A program made the translations under genes and the position numbers. From Paraburkholderia fungorum (GTDB taxonomy: Bacteria; Pseudomonadota; Gammaproteobacteria; Burkholderiales; Burkholderiaceae): DNA of 64,000 nt. The stretch is from assembly GCF_900099835.1 (NCBI RefSeq), contig NZ_FNKP01000003.1, positions 434,001 to 498,000 on the forward strand. Direction: 5' to 3'. The notes beneath the pieces were generated by a model. The model was not told where the DNA came from, did not search any database, and worked only from the letters and a program-made list of their open reading frames with translations. Position 1 is the first letter of the stretch. Each line of letters begins with the position of its first letter. This document shows positions 34,372 through 43,362 of this stretch, piece after piece.

Positions 34372-35091
34372 ATGAGCACGCTTCACACCCACACGCACGC
34401 ACACGACCATTCGCACGATCACGTGCAGGACAACGGCATCGAAACCGGCCTGAACGCGACGCTGAACGAACCGATTTCCGCAGACGGTACGCCGGAGCTC
34501 GGCAAGACCTACACCGTTCCCGCACGCTGTGGCCGCGCGGTTCGCGTGAAGGCCGGACAGACGATCCGCATTGCGAATCCGCATGGCACGCAAGTTTGCG
34601 ATACGTGGATCTTTAACGCGGAGCATCTGAACGAATTCCTGTCGTTCGAACATACCCGCGCGTTTATCGACAAGGTGATTCCGCAGGCGGGCGATCCGCT
34701 CGTGACGAATCATCGCCGCCCGATTGCAGAGCTGGTGGTCGATACGTCGCCGGGTGTACACGACACGATGATCGCCGCGTGCGACCTGTATCGCTACAAG
34801 AACCTCGGCGTCGAGGGCTATCACGACAATTGCGCGGACAACATGCGTCTCGCGCTGAAGGCGATCGGCCTGCGCGCGCGCGAAGTGCCGCAACCTTTCA
34901 ATCTGTGGATGAACATTCCGATCAAGTCCGACTACTCGATCGACTGGCTGCCGCCGGTATCGAAAGCGGGCGATCATGTCGACATCAAGGCAATGATGGA
35001 TTGCGTCGTGGTGATGTCCGCCTGCCCGCAAGATATCATTCCGATCAACGCGCTGAACCCGCTCGAAGTCGAGTTCACGGTATTCGCGTAA
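34372..35091 (+). CDS. DUF1989 protein (urea-carboxylase-associated / carboxyguanidine deiminase family)
   Basis: The 239-aa protein starts at ATG 34372, 13 bp after the hydrolase, with AAAGGA before it. An unusual His-rich N-terminus (seven His alternating with Thr/Ala/Asp in residues 4-17) may bind metal. The DUF1989 core follows: YTVPARCGRAVRVKAGQTIR, HGTQVCDTWIFNA, SFEHTRAFIDK, VVDTSPGVHDTMIAACD and the distal CADNMRLAL and CPQDIIPINALNP. Cys and His residues in these motifs form the metal/active site in characterised relatives, which include the two subunits of carboxyguanidine deiminase. Here only one copy is present, so a homomeric or different activity is likely. Confidence 0.8.
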   Translation: MSTLHTHTHAHDHSHDHVQDNGIETGLNATLNEPISADGTPELGKTYTVPARCGRAVRVKAGQTIRIANPHGTQVCDTWIFNAEHLNEFLSFEHTRAFIDKVIPQAGDPLVTNHRRPIAELVVDTSPGVHDTMIAACDLYRYKNLGVEGYHDNCADNMRLALKAIGLRAREVPQPFNLWMNIPIKSDYSIDWLPPVSKAGDHVDIKAMMDCVVVMSACPQDIIPINALNPLEVEFTVFA

Positions 35092-35130
35092 TCAGCCAGA
35101 CGCTCTCCCAACCTTTCCGATAGTGCTACG

Positions 35131-35763
35131 GTGGCCACCAGAAAAACAACCTCCCCCACGAGCAGCGGCCACGGCCCTGCCGCCGCGCCATCGCAGGCCA
35201 CGCCGGCCGACTCGCTCGGCGTGCGCCTGAAACATGCGCGGATGGTGCGTCAACTGACGCTGAAAGCGCTCGCCGAGCAGGCCGGCTGTTCGGAAAGCCT
35301 GCTGTCGAAAGTGGAAGGCGGTCACGCAACGCCTTCGCTCGCGACATTGCACAAGCTTGCGCTTGCACTGTCGACCAATATCGCCGCGCTTGTCTCCGGC
35401 CCGGACATCAACACGTCGCCGGTGCAGCGCGCGAACGAACGGCCCTCGGTCAGCTTTCCGACCAAAGGCAAGCGCGGATCGATCATGCTGGAGCGCGTCG
35501 TCGTGCCGTCGCCGGGTCAACTGCTGCAAGGCGATATTCACGTCATCGAACCGCATTCCAGCAGCGACGAACAGATCTCGCACCTCGGCGAAGAACTCGG
35601 CTATGTGATCGAAGGCGAACTCGAACTGACGCTCGACGACGAACGCTATCTGCTGAAAACCGGCGACTCGTTCTACTTCCCGAGTAGCCGCCCGCACAGT
35701 TATCGCAATCCGGGCAAGGTCGTCGCACGCGTGCTGTGGATCAATACGCCCCCTACTTTCTAG
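35131..35763 (+). CDS. XRE-cupin transcriptional regulator
   Basis: The 210-aa protein starts at GTG 35131. The N-terminal 25 residues are Ala/Pro-rich, then a helix-turn-helix (VRLKHARMVRQLTLKALAEQ, SESLLSKVEGGHATPSLATL) is followed by a cupin fold (EQISHLGEELGYVIEGELEL, GDSFYFPSSRPHSYRNPG). The PuuR-like architecture senses small amines or carboxylates. It is embedded between DUF1989 and the ureohydrolase in the same direction with 39- and 10-bp gaps, so it likely controls the operon locally beneath the nitrogen-responsive sigma-54 promoter. Confidence 0.88.
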   Translation: MATRKTTSPTSSGHGPAAAPSQATPADSLGVRLKHARMVRQLTLKALAEQAGCSESLLSKVEGGHATPSLATLHKLALALSTNIAALVSGPDINTSPVQRANERPSVSFPTKGKRGSIMLERVVVPSPGQLLQGDIHVIEPHSSSDEQISHLGEELGYVIEGELELTLDDERYLLKTGDSFYFPSSRPHSYRNPGKVVARVLWINTPPTF

Positions 35764-35773
35764 GACTTTCAAC

Positions 35774-36733
35774 GTGTCAGGCACCGATCTCTCGCAGATG
35801 CAGTTGCCGCGTTTCAGCGGCATTCCGACTTTCATGCGTGTGCCGCCCTGTACCGACCTGAACGCACTGGACATCGTTCTCGCGGGCGTGCCGTTCGACG
35901 GCGGCGTGACTGCGCGGCCAGGCGCGCGTTATGGTCCGCGCGAGATTCGCAACATGTCGACGCTGACGCGCTCGACTCATCACGTGACGCGTTTCAATCC
36001 GTTCGACGCATGCCGGATCGGCGATATCGGCGACGTGCCGTTCACCGATCTCTATCATCTCGAACGTGCGCACGAAGACATTCGCCGCTTCTTCGAACCC
36101 GTTTTCGCGGCGGGCAAGATTGCGTTGAGCGCGGGCGGCGATCACTCGATCACCTATCCGATCTTTCAGGCGATGGCGCCTAAAGAACCCATCGCGCTGG
36201 TCCATATCGACGCGCACACCGATACGTGGGACAGCTTCAAAGGTTCGAAATTTACGCATGGTGCGCCGTTCCGCCGCGCGGTCGAAGCGGGTTTGCTCGA
36301 TCCGAAACACACCATTCAGATCGGCATTCGCGGTGCGCAGAATTCCGACGAGGGCTGGCGTTATTCGCTCGATAACGGCATGCGTGTCGTGTTCATCGAA
36401 GAGTTCGATGCCTTAGGACCGGCCGCGATTGCTGAAGAAGCGCGGCGGGTGGTCGGCGATATGCCGGTGTATCTGTCGCTCGATGTCGACGGACTTGATC
36501 CGGTGTTCACACCGGGCACAGGCACGCCGGAAATCGGTGGACTCACGACGCGCGAAACTCTGGCGTTGCTGCGCGGACTCGACGGTCTGAACTGGGTCGG
36601 CGGCGACGTCGTCGAGGTTTCGCCGCCGTACGATCCGAGTGGCAATACAGCGCTGGTCGCCGCAACGTTGATGTATGAAATGCTTTGCCTGTTCGCAAAA
36701 CGGGTAAGTGCGGCGGCAGACGCACTGACGTAG
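35774..36733 (+). CDS. Ureohydrolase: agmatinase/guanidinopropionase-type
   Basis: The 319-aa arginase-fold enzyme starts at GTG 35774. Metal-binding motifs are complete: GGDHSITYP, HIDAHTDTWD and SLDVDGLDPVFTPGTGTPE. The N-terminal PRFSGIPTFMRVP and the GSKFTHGAPFRRAVEAGLLD region recall guanidinopropionase-type (GpuA) enzymes more than spermidine-pathway agmatinases; this comparison is from memory. Two manganese (or nickel) ions hydrolyse a guanidino group to urea and an amine. Context with an ABC importer, DUF1989 and an M20 hydrolase argues for catabolism of a guanidino acid rather than polyamine synthesis. Confidence 0.85.
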   Translation: MSGTDLSQMQLPRFSGIPTFMRVPPCTDLNALDIVLAGVPFDGGVTARPGARYGPREIRNMSTLTRSTHHVTRFNPFDACRIGDIGDVPFTDLYHLERAHEDIRRFFEPVFAAGKIALSAGGDHSITYPIFQAMAPKEPIALVHIDAHTDTWDSFKGSKFTHGAPFRRAVEAGLLDPKHTIQIGIRGAQNSDEGWRYSLDNGMRVVFIEEFDALGPAAIAEEARRVVGDMPVYLSLDVDGLDPVFTPGTGTPEIGGLTTRETLALLRGLDGLNWVGGDVVEVSPPYDPSGNTALVAATLMYEMLCLFAKRVSAAADALT

Positions 36734-36759
36734 CGCGGATTGCCGTGCCATAGTTTCAC

Positions 36760-36781
36760 TCGGGTGCGCTGGCGCACCCGA
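36760..36781 (+). terminator. Hairpin after the ureohydrolase gene
   Basis: TCGGGTGCG and CGCACCCGA form a perfect 9-bp stem around CTGG, 27 bp past the stop codon. No T-run follows, so it may stabilise the mRNA end or assist Rho rather than terminate alone. Confidence 0.55.
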
Positions 36782-36811
36782 ATGGGCCTGAAACGCGTGG
36801 CTCACAGGCTG

Positions 36812-36839
36812 GAATAAGGCCTGGTTCATGGCCTTATTC
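36812..36839. terminator. Second hairpin, probable intrinsic terminator
   Basis: GAATAAGGCC and GGCCTTATTC pair perfectly (10 bp) around the 8-nt loop TGGTTCAT, followed by TTGCG. It is likely the effective end of the guanidino/ureido operon. Confidence 0.6.
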
Positions 36840-37098
36840 TTGCGTCAACGATCTCACTGCCAGACGACGGAGGTCGACCATGTACCTGCTCCCGCACATC
36901 ACGCCTGAACTCATCGTGCTCAAGCACTCGGTGGAATGCGGAGAACACCCGCCAATCGACGGTGATAGGAATACAGCCACCCAGGTCGGCCGAGACCGCA
37001 CGGGCATATGGTCGCGCCTGATGTCGATTTTTTCGTGAGCATCCGCAAAAAACGCCAGCCGGACCGCTTCAATAGCGGTTCGATCAAACCTATTGCGT
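36840..37098. other. Intergenic stretch without a supported gene
   Basis: A 114-aa minus frame (36834-37178) crosses this stretch but overlaps the neighbouring gene and shows no recognisable domain; it may be a decayed gene. Nothing else is seen between the hairpins and the iron-permease-like gene. Confidence 0.4.
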
Positions 37099-37527
37099 CT
37101 AGTCGTTCCCTTCGCGGTTATCGACAAACGGCGAATCCGTATCGCTACCGCCGGCGCGCAGCGCCTTGCGCGCTTCATCCGCGAGTTTTTCGTAATGCTT
37201 GCGGAAGCGGCTCAAATCTTTCTCCTCAAGCTCTTCCAGATCGAGCAGCGCGTTGTGCGCGCCCGCCATCGCGCGAATCAGTTCGTCCAGCTTGATCTGC
37301 ATCGCTGCGGTGTCGCGGTTCTGCGTGTTCTGAATCAGAAAGACCATCAGAAACGTGACGATCGTCGTCGACGTATTGATCACGAGTTGCCATGTATCGC
37401 TGTAATGAAAAACCGGACCGGTGACCGCCCATAGAAGCACGAGCACGGCTGCGGCGACAAAGGTGACCGGCCTGCCCGTCATCGTGGAAAGGTAGCTCGA
37501 AAACTTCGAAAACCAATTTCCGCTCAT
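37099..37527 (-). CDS. Low-affinity iron permease family protein
   Basis: The 142-aa protein starts at ATG 37527 (MSGNWFSKFSSYL), chosen over the ATG 12 bp upstream because GGAG lies 7 nt before it. Two membrane spans (about 20-40 and 50-72, VTFVAAAVLVLLWAVTGP and ITSTTIV-like TSTTIVTFLMVFLIQNTQNR) are followed by a conserved cytoplasmic helix (IKLDELIRAMAGAHNALLDL) and an acidic tail. This is the bacterial small form of the Fet4-like family; transport activity of the short form is unproven. It is divergent from a Fur-box-controlled operon, which fits iron homeostasis. Confidence 0.8.
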   Translation of the reverse strand: MSGNWFSKFSSYLSTMTGRPVTFVAAAVLVLLWAVTGPVFHYSDTWQLVINTSTTIVTFLMVFLIQNTQNRDTAAMQIKLDELIRAMAGAHNALLDLEELEEKDLSRFRKHYEKLADEARKALRAGGSDTDSPFVDNREGND

Positions 37528-37615
37528 CACGATCTCCATTGTTCAGGTCAATCTATCGAATGTAATTGATCAGGAGACCCACGCGCTCTAAACACGCAAT
37601 GCTAGCCAATCCAGA

Positions 37616-37630
37616 TGATAATGGTTATCA
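37616..37630. promoter_or_regulatory. Fur box
   Basis: TGATAATGGTTATCA matches the 7-1-7 Fur consensus TGATAATNATTATCA at 13 of 14 defined positions, within the 17-bp perfect palindrome ATGATAA-TGG-TTATCAT (37615-37631). It lies 65 bp upstream of the helical-protein gene and about 90 bp upstream of the divergent iron-permease-like gene, so it could control both. Confidence 0.8.
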
Positions 37631-37694
37631 TTCACCAACCCGAGTACGAAGGCGCTCAGTCCCACGCAAAGGGTGCATACCAGGAGCCTTCGTC

Positions 37695-38186
37695 ATGCAC
37701 CAGCACACTGACCGCTTTACCCAGGATGGCTCGTCTTCGGCGAGTCCGAGCCTGCCGTTGTGGGAATCCATCACGCGCGAATCGCTCATCGCGGAACGCG
37801 AAGGCCAGATCGTGCTCGCGCTCGCCGGTTACCGACGGGCGCTTTCAATCGCGCGCCAGTTGATCGACAGCCCTCCACCAGGGCGTGCCGAAGATTGCGT
37901 AGCCGCGCTGGTCGTCTCCTGTCATAACCTCGCCGATCTGCACGCCGGTCAAGGCGAGCCGGATCTCGCCGCCGAGCATCTAAGCGGCGTCCACGAAGCG
38001 TTAATCGCGCTCCTTCTGGATGCCAGCCGCGACCCCGCTCTTCAGCAAGCCGCCGTCCGTCACAGCCGCGAAACACACATGGCGCTGATCGGTCACGTGT
38101 CACGCCACGGCCCTGATCCGCTGATTACGCGAGCGCTCCGTGCGGGCTGCCTGGCGATGAACGTAGACAACCCGACCCGACACTGA
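37695..38186 (+). CDS. TPR-like helical protein ahead of sodA
   Basis: The 163-aa protein starts at ATG 37695 ([12 protein letters not shown]) with GGAG 9 nt upstream; an upstream extension to 37566 would cross the Fur box. The sequence is all helical with TPR-like spacing ([53 protein letters not shown]). Small proteins of this type precede superoxide dismutase genes in other proteobacteria; their role is not established. It sits 31 bp before the dismutase gene and shares its Fur-controlled promoter. Confidence 0.7.
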   Translation: MHQHTDRFTQDGSSSASPSLPLWESITRESLIAEREGQIVLALAGYRRALSIARQLIDSPPPGRAEDCVAALVVSCHNLADLHAGQGEPDLAAEHLSGVHEALIALLLDASRDPALQQAAVRHSRETHMALIGHVSRHGPDPLITRALRAGCLAMNVDNPTRH

Positions 38187-38217
38187 CCATCCTTCACAAT
38201 CCGCAAGGAGCCGCCTC

Positions 38218-38844
38218 ATGCCGTACGTATTGCCCGAACTGCCGTATGCGGTCGACGCACTCGAGCCGCACATCGATACCCGCACGATGGAGATTCACCA
38301 CTCGAAACACCATCAGACCTACGTCAACAATCTGAATGCGGCGCTAGATGGCACCGACTATCAGAATCTGCCGGTCGAGGCGCTGGTCGCACAACTCGAA
38401 TCACTGCCCGAGCGGTTGCAACCGGCGGTACGCAACAACGGCGGCGGACACGCGAACCACAGCCTTTTCTGGCAGGTGATGTCGCCGCAAGGCGGGGGCG
38501 ATCCCACTGGCGAGATCAGGCAGGCAATCGATAGCGATCTGGGCGGTTTCGACGCGTTCAAGGATGCCTTCACGAAAGCGGCGCTGACACGTTTTGGCAG
38601 CGGCTGGGCATGGCTGAGCGTCGACGCGCAGGGCAAGCTGGTGGTCGAAAGCACAGGCAATCAGGACAGCCCGTTGATGGCCGGCCCGATGTCCGGCAAC
38701 ACGCCGATTCTCGGCCTCGATGTGTGGGAGCACGCGTACTACCTGAAGTATCAGAATCGCCGTCCCGAATACATCGCGGCGTTCTACAACGTGGTCAACT
38801 GGCCGGAAGTCGCGCGACGCTGCGCGGCGGCTCGCAGCCAGTAA
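38218..38844 (+). CDS. sodA: Superoxide dismutase, manganese type
   Basis: The 208-aa Fe/Mn-family enzyme has N-terminal [20 protein letters not shown], metal ligand His in [10 protein letters not shown], second ligand in [11 protein letters not shown], and [18 protein letters not shown] with the Asp and His ligands. The glycine-rich GGGHANH and the GNQDSPLM glutamine position favour manganese over iron. It dismutates superoxide to hydrogen peroxide and oxygen in the cytoplasm. Lying between a Fur box and a manganese transporter gene, it would replace iron dismutase when iron is scarce. RBS AAGGAG precedes the ATG. Confidence 0.92.
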   Translation: MPYVLPELPYAVDALEPHIDTRTMEIHHSKHHQTYVNNLNAALDGTDYQNLPVEALVAQLESLPERLQPAVRNNGGGHANHSLFWQVMSPQGGGDPTGEIRQAIDSDLGGFDAFKDAFTKAALTRFGSGWAWLSVDAQGKLVVESTGNQDSPLMAGPMSGNTPILGLDVWEHAYYLKYQNRRPEYIAAFYNVVNWPEVARRCAAARSQ

Positions 38845-38998
38845 GCTTGCGCCTCAACGGTTCTCTTGCCGGGGCGAGTCGTTTTGCGATCGCTTACCGG
38901 CAAGATGATTCGCCATGCAGAATGTTTCCGTCGATACACCACTTTTCACGCTGCCCGCATCATCCATCGCACAAGACCAACATAGCCCGGAGACTTCG

Positions 38999-40309
38999 AT
39001 GAACACGGTGGCGAACCGAACCACGCTCACCGAACGCACCTCGACGGCGATCCTGGACGTGCTCACCGGCAAGCGGCGCGGTGGCATTCGCTCGATGCTG
39101 CTGTTTGCGGGACCGGCGGTGATCGCGTCGATTGCGTACATGGACCCCGGCAATTTCGCGACCAACATCCAGGCCGGCGCGCGATTCGGCTACTCGCTGC
39201 TGTGGGTGGTGGTGCTGGCGAACCTGGTTGCGATGCTGTTCCAGGCGTTGTCCGCCAAACTCGGAATCGTAACGGGCCGCAACCTCGCGGAATTGTGCCG
39301 CGAGCAGTTTCCGCGCCCCGTCGTCTACCTGATGTGGGCCGTCAGCGAAATCGCCGCGATGGCGACCGATCTCGCCGAATTTCTGGGCGGCGCGATTGCG
39401 CTGTCGCTGCTCTTCAACCTGCCGCTGATGGTCGGCATGACGATCACGGCCGCCGCGACCTACGGCATTCTGCTGTTCGAGAAAAACGGCTTCCGTCCGA
39501 TGGAAATCGTGATCGGTGCGCTCGTCGGTGTCATCGGTCTTTGTTATCTCGTGGAGATGTTCATCGCGCCGGTCGCATGGGCACAGGTAGGCTTCCACGC
39601 CATCGTTCCGTCGATGCCCAACGCCGAGGCGCTGACCATCTCGGTGGGCATCGTCGGTGCAACGGTGATGCCGCACGCCATCTTTCTTCACTCCGGCCTG
39701 ACCCAAAGCCGCATCGCCGGACGCGATACGCGAGAGCGTCGCCTGCTGCTGCGCTTTTCGAACTGCGAAGTCGTAGTCGCGCTCGCCATCGCCGGGCTCG
39801 TGAACATGGCCATGGTCATCATGGCAAGCTCCGCGTTCCACGCGGGTCACAGCGACGTCGCGCAAATCGAAACGGCCTATCACACGCTCACGCCGCTGCT
39901 CGGCGCAGGCGCGGCCGCCATTTTCCTGATCTCGCTGATCAGCTCGGGCATTTCCAGTTCCGTCGTCGGGACCATGGCGGGCCAGATGATCATGCAGGGC
40001 TTCGTCGGCTTTCGCATTCCCGTGTGGTTGCGGCGGCTCGTGACGATGGTGCCCGCGTTCATCGTGGTGGCGCTCGGCGTGAACGCGACGCAGGCGCTGG
40101 TGCTGAGCCAGGTCGTGCTGTCGTTCGCGTTGCCTGTTCCGATGATCGCGCTGGTGCTCTTCACACGACGCCGCGACCTGATGGGCGAATTCGTCAACAG
40201 TCGCGTGACAGACTTCGTCGCCATCGTGGCGACAGTGATTATCGTTGTGCTAAACGTTGTATTGCTGCTTCAGACTGTTGGCTTCGGCGTGTACGGCTTC
40301 GCTGTCTGA
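38999..40309 (+). CDS. mntH: Nramp-family manganese/divalent metal transporter
   Basis: The 436-aa protein starts at ATG 38999 (MNTVANRTTL), selected for its GGAG; an in-frame ATG at 38915 is possible. About eleven membrane spans carry the Nramp signatures IAYMDPGNFATNIQAGARFG (DPGN metal site in TM1), the GRNLAELCREQFP loop and ATVMPHAIFLHSGL (MPH in TM6). It imports Mn2+ with protons. It follows sodA by 154 bp, and the pairing supplies manganese to the Mn dismutase under iron starvation. Whether an independent promoter exists in the gap is unclear. Confidence 0.9.
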   Translation: MNTVANRTTLTERTSTAILDVLTGKRRGGIRSMLLFAGPAVIASIAYMDPGNFATNIQAGARFGYSLLWVVVLANLVAMLFQALSAKLGIVTGRNLAELCREQFPRPVVYLMWAVSEIAAMATDLAEFLGGAIALSLLFNLPLMVGMTITAAATYGILLFEKNGFRPMEIVIGALVGVIGLCYLVEMFIAPVAWAQVGFHAIVPSMPNAEALTISVGIVGATVMPHAIFLHSGLTQSRIAGRDTRERRLLLRFSNCEVVVALAIAGLVNMAMVIMASSAFHAGHSDVAQIETAYHTLTPLLGAGAAAIFLISLISSGISSSVVGTMAGQMIMQGFVGFRIPVWLRRLVTMVPAFIVVALGVNATQALVLSQVVLSFALPVPMIALVLFTRRRDLMGEFVNSRVTDFVAIVATVIIVVLNVVLLLQTVGFGVYGFAV

Positions 40310-40363
40310 CCGCTGCCGCGATCAGACAGGCTCAACTTTGTTCGACTACACGCCGTTCACGCA

Positions 40364-42403
40364 TTACGCAGCTAGCAAACCCCGTTTGCGCAACATCGAC
40401 GCCGCTTGCGGATCGCGTCCGAGAAACGCCCGGAACGCCGTGCGTTGTTCACGACTGTCGCCCGCGCTATAGACGTAATGCAGCAGCTTGCCGGCGAGCG
40501 CCGGATCGAATGCGTCGCCCGCTTCTTCGAAGACATCGAACGCCTCGGCTTCGAGCACTTCCGCCCACATGTAGACGTAGTACCCCGCCGCATAATAATC
40601 GCCGCCGAAAATATGGCCGAAATGCGGCAAGCGATGACGCATGCCCACTTCGCGAGGCACACCGAGGCGCCTGCATTCTTCTTCCTCGAAACGGGCGATG
40701 TCGATATCGGCGGGGTCTTTCTGCAAATGCAGCGCCAGGTCGATCAGCACCGACGACGCATAAGCCACGGTCTCGAATCCCTGATTAAAGGTTTGCGACG
40801 CCCGAATGCGGTCGATCAGCACGGCGGGAATCGCCGCGTTGGTCGTCACATGGCGCGCGTGTTTAGCGAGAACCTCCGGCACGGTGGCCCAGTTCTCCAT
40901 GAGCTGCGACGGCAGTTCCACGTAGTCTTGCGGCACATTGGTACACGACAGCCGCCCATAATTCACGTCGGACAACAAGCCATGCAGACCGTGGCCGAAT
41001 TCGTGAAACAGCGTGCGCACGTCGTCGAAACTCAGCAACGTGGGGCCGTCGCCGCCGCGCGCGAAATTATTGTTGTTGACTACGACTGGAATCGCCTTGC
41101 CGCCGTTACGCGCTTGCCGGCGATAAACGCTCATCCACGCGCCGCCCTGCTTGTTGGGACGCGCGTAGTTGTCTCCAACGAATACGCCGACCAGTTCGTC
41201 GCCGCGCCGCACTTCCCACACACGCACGTCCGCGTGATAGAGCGGCACACCTGTCTGCTCGACGAAGCGGACGCCGAACAGACGGTTAGCGCAATCGAAC
41301 ATCGCGTTCAGCATCGCCTCGAGACTGAAGTACGGCTTCACTTCGGCGTCGTCCAGCGCATAGCGCGCCATGCGCACTTTTTCGGCGAGGTAGTACCAGT
41401 CCCACGGTTCGATGTCCGTGGGTTCGCCGAGTGCCTCGGCTTGCGCGACCAGCGCCTGGCGCTCCCGCGCGGCGCTCGCTTTGGCGGGCTCCCAGACCTG
41501 CTCGAACAGCGCGTACACGGCCTCGGGTGTGGCCGCCATGCGGTCGGTCAGCGCGTACTCGGCGTAGTTGTCGTAACCGAGCAAACGCGCCTGTTCCGAG
41601 CGCAGCACGAGAATCTCATGCGCCAGCGGACGATTGTCCCGGTCCGGCGCAGTGCCGCGATTCGTCCACGCGCGCCACGCGGCTTCGCGCAAATCGCGTC
41701 GCGTGGACCAGGTCAGGAACGGCTGCACCAGCGAGCGCGACAACGTGATCACGTAACCATCGACACCGCGTTCCTGAGCCGCGCTTCGCGCTGACTGCCG
41801 CACGAAATCGGGGAGTCCGGCAAGCTCGGCCTCGGTCGTCAGCGGCAATTGATAGCTGGATTCGTCGGCGAGAACGTTTTGCGAGAAGCGGGTGTACAAC
41901 CCGGCAAGCTGTTCCGCGATGGCCGCGAAGCGCTCGCGCGCGGCGCCTTGCAGCGTCGCGCCCTGGCGCACGAAATCGGTATGCACGCGCGACAGCAGAC
42001 GCTGTTGCTCTTCGTTCAATTCGAGCGATGCCGCCTGCTCATGCACAACATGCAGCCTCGCGAAAAAAGCGGCGTGCATGAAAACCTTGCTGCCATGCGC
42101 GGCCAGTAGCGGCGACATCTCACGCTCCACCGCCTGCAACGCGGGCGGCGACTCCGACGAGCACAGATTCTCGAAGGTCAGCCGGACGCGATCCAGCCTC
42201 GCGCCTGCGGCGTCGAACGCGGCGACGGTGTTGTCGAACGTGGGGGCGTCGGGATTGGCGCCCAGCGCGTCGATTTGCGCGAGGTGCTCGATGAACAGTT
42301 CGGCGAAAGCCGGTGCGAAGTGTTCAGGCTGGATCTGCGCGAACGGCGGCAGTTCGTAGCGGGTTTGCCAGTCTCGTAACAGCGGATTGCTGTGGTCGGT
42401 CAT
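40364..42403 (-). CDS. prlC: Oligopeptidase A (M3 family zinc peptidase)
   Basis: The 679-aa cytoplasmic peptidase starts at ATG 42403 (MTDHSNPLLRDW), the conserved family N-terminus, rather than the ATG at 42454. The zinc site is intact (LFHEFGHGLHGLL with downstream ESPSQLMENW-like VELPSQLMENW), as are GGAWMSVYRRQARNGGKAIP and HRLPHFGHIFGGDYYAAGYY near the C-terminus. It degrades short peptides such as cleaved signal peptides. Convergent with mntH; 54 bp separate the stops. It stands alone, as is common. Confidence 0.93.
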   Translation of the reverse strand: MTDHSNPLLRDWQTRYELPPFAQIQPEHFAPAFAELFIEHLAQIDALGANPDAPTFDNTVAAFDAAGARLDRVRLTFENLCSSESPPALQAVEREMSPLLAAHGSKVFMHAAFFARLHVVHEQAASLELNEEQQRLLSRVHTDFVRQGATLQGAARERFAAIAEQLAGLYTRFSQNVLADESSYQLPLTTEAELAGLPDFVRQSARSAAQERGVDGYVITLSRSLVQPFLTWSTRRDLREAAWRAWTNRGTAPDRDNRPLAHEILVLRSEQARLLGYDNYAEYALTDRMAATPEAVYALFEQVWEPAKASAARERQALVAQAEALGEPTDIEPWDWYYLAEKVRMARYALDDAEVKPYFSLEAMLNAMFDCANRLFGVRFVEQTGVPLYHADVRVWEVRRGDELVGVFVGDNYARPNKQGGAWMSVYRRQARNGGKAIPVVVNNNNFARGGDGPTLLSFDDVRTLFHEFGHGLHGLLSDVNYGRLSCTNVPQDYVELPSQLMENWATVPEVLAKHARHVTTNAAIPAVLIDRIRASQTFNQGFETVAYASSVLIDLALHLQKDPADIDIARFEEEECRRLGVPREVGMRHRLPHFGHIFGGDYYAAGYYVYMWAEVLEAEAFDVFEEAGDAFDPALAGKLLHYVYSAGDSREQRTAFRAFLGRDPQAASMLRKRGLLAA

Positions 42404-42522
42404 CGCGATCTGCCTTGTGGGCGTCAAGGTGGTGGAGCCAATATGATAAGACATCGTGCGTGTGGGTCAGAGGACCGCGCCCGCAGGTCTCTTGTATTGG
42501 TGATTGCGAGCCGCGCCGCCAC

Positions 42523-43215
42523 TCACCACGGAACCACTCTCCCGAGATAATCCAGATAATGCAGCCCTGCACGACCTTCGTATTCATTTATCGTATTCAC
42601 CAGGTTCGGAATACTCTCCTCGATGGTCAAACGCGCGTCAGGTCCCCCCATGTCCGTGCGCACCCAACCCGGCGCCATCAGCAACAAGGTTCGCGGGTCG
42701 TCGGCGTGGCGAGCGGCAAAGCTCCGCATAAACATATTTAATGCCGCTTTACTGCCCCGATAAACCTCGTAATTCCCGTTGACGTTATTCGTGACACTCC
42801 CCTGCCCCGACGACATCACGCCAATCGTTCCCGTCGCTGGAACGAGATGCTGAAGCGCTTCGATCACCTTCATCGGACTCAGCGAGTTCGTCACCATCAC
42901 GCGGGCGAATTCTTCGGTCGAGACATCCGCGATAGTTTCCCAATCGGCGTTTTTCACGCCGGCATTTACGAACAGCAGATCGATCTGCCGGTCTGCGAGA
43001 CGGGTGCGTAAATCGGCGACTTGCGCTGGGATCGTGATATCGACGGTTTCCACTTCGAGCGCGCCGCCGAGTTGCCGAAGTTTGTCCAGCGAGTCGGGAC
43101 GGCCGGTGGCGATCACGCGCCAGCCGCGTTTGAGATATTCGGCGGTCATCGCCAGTCCGAGACCACGCGATGCGCCGATGAGAAGCGCGGTTTTCTGCTG
43201 AGCCGGAGTTTGCAT
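42523..43215 (-). CDS. Short-chain dehydrogenase/reductase
   Basis: The 230-aa protein (start MQTPAQQKTALL at 43215) has the Rossmann motif LLIGASRGLGLAM, an NAG-like FVNAGVKNADW, active Ser in GVMSSGQGS and the Y-x3-K pair in YRGSKAALN. The substrate is unknown. It is divergent from a LysR regulator 147 bp away, which probably controls it. A possible alternative start six codons upstream (43233) is less supported. Confidence 0.88.
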   Translation of the reverse strand: MQTPAQQKTALLIGASRGLGLAMTAEYLKRGWRVIATGRPDSLDKLRQLGGALEVETVDITIPAQVADLRTRLADRQIDLLFVNAGVKNADWETIADVSTEEFARVMVTNSLSPMKVIEALQHLVPATGTIGVMSSGQGSVTNNVNGNYEVYRGSKAALNMFMRSFAARHADDPRTLLLMAPGWVRTDMGGPDARLTIEESIPNLVNTINEYEGRAGLHYLDYLGRVVPW

Positions 43216-43362
43216 GTGAACTGTCCTTGTCAATCACCGAAGCCGGATCGCGTCGGATCAAGGCCAATGTATCCGCGTCCGGCACATGGCGGAAGACGCA
43301 ACACATGCATTCATAACCTGCACCCAACGCCTTGTCACGCGATGCGATGTTACGATCGAAGC

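Noticed and set aside
36834..37178. A 114-aa minus ORF
   Set aside because: No recognisable domain and it overlaps the iron-permease-like gene; retained only as a possible relic in the intergenic note.
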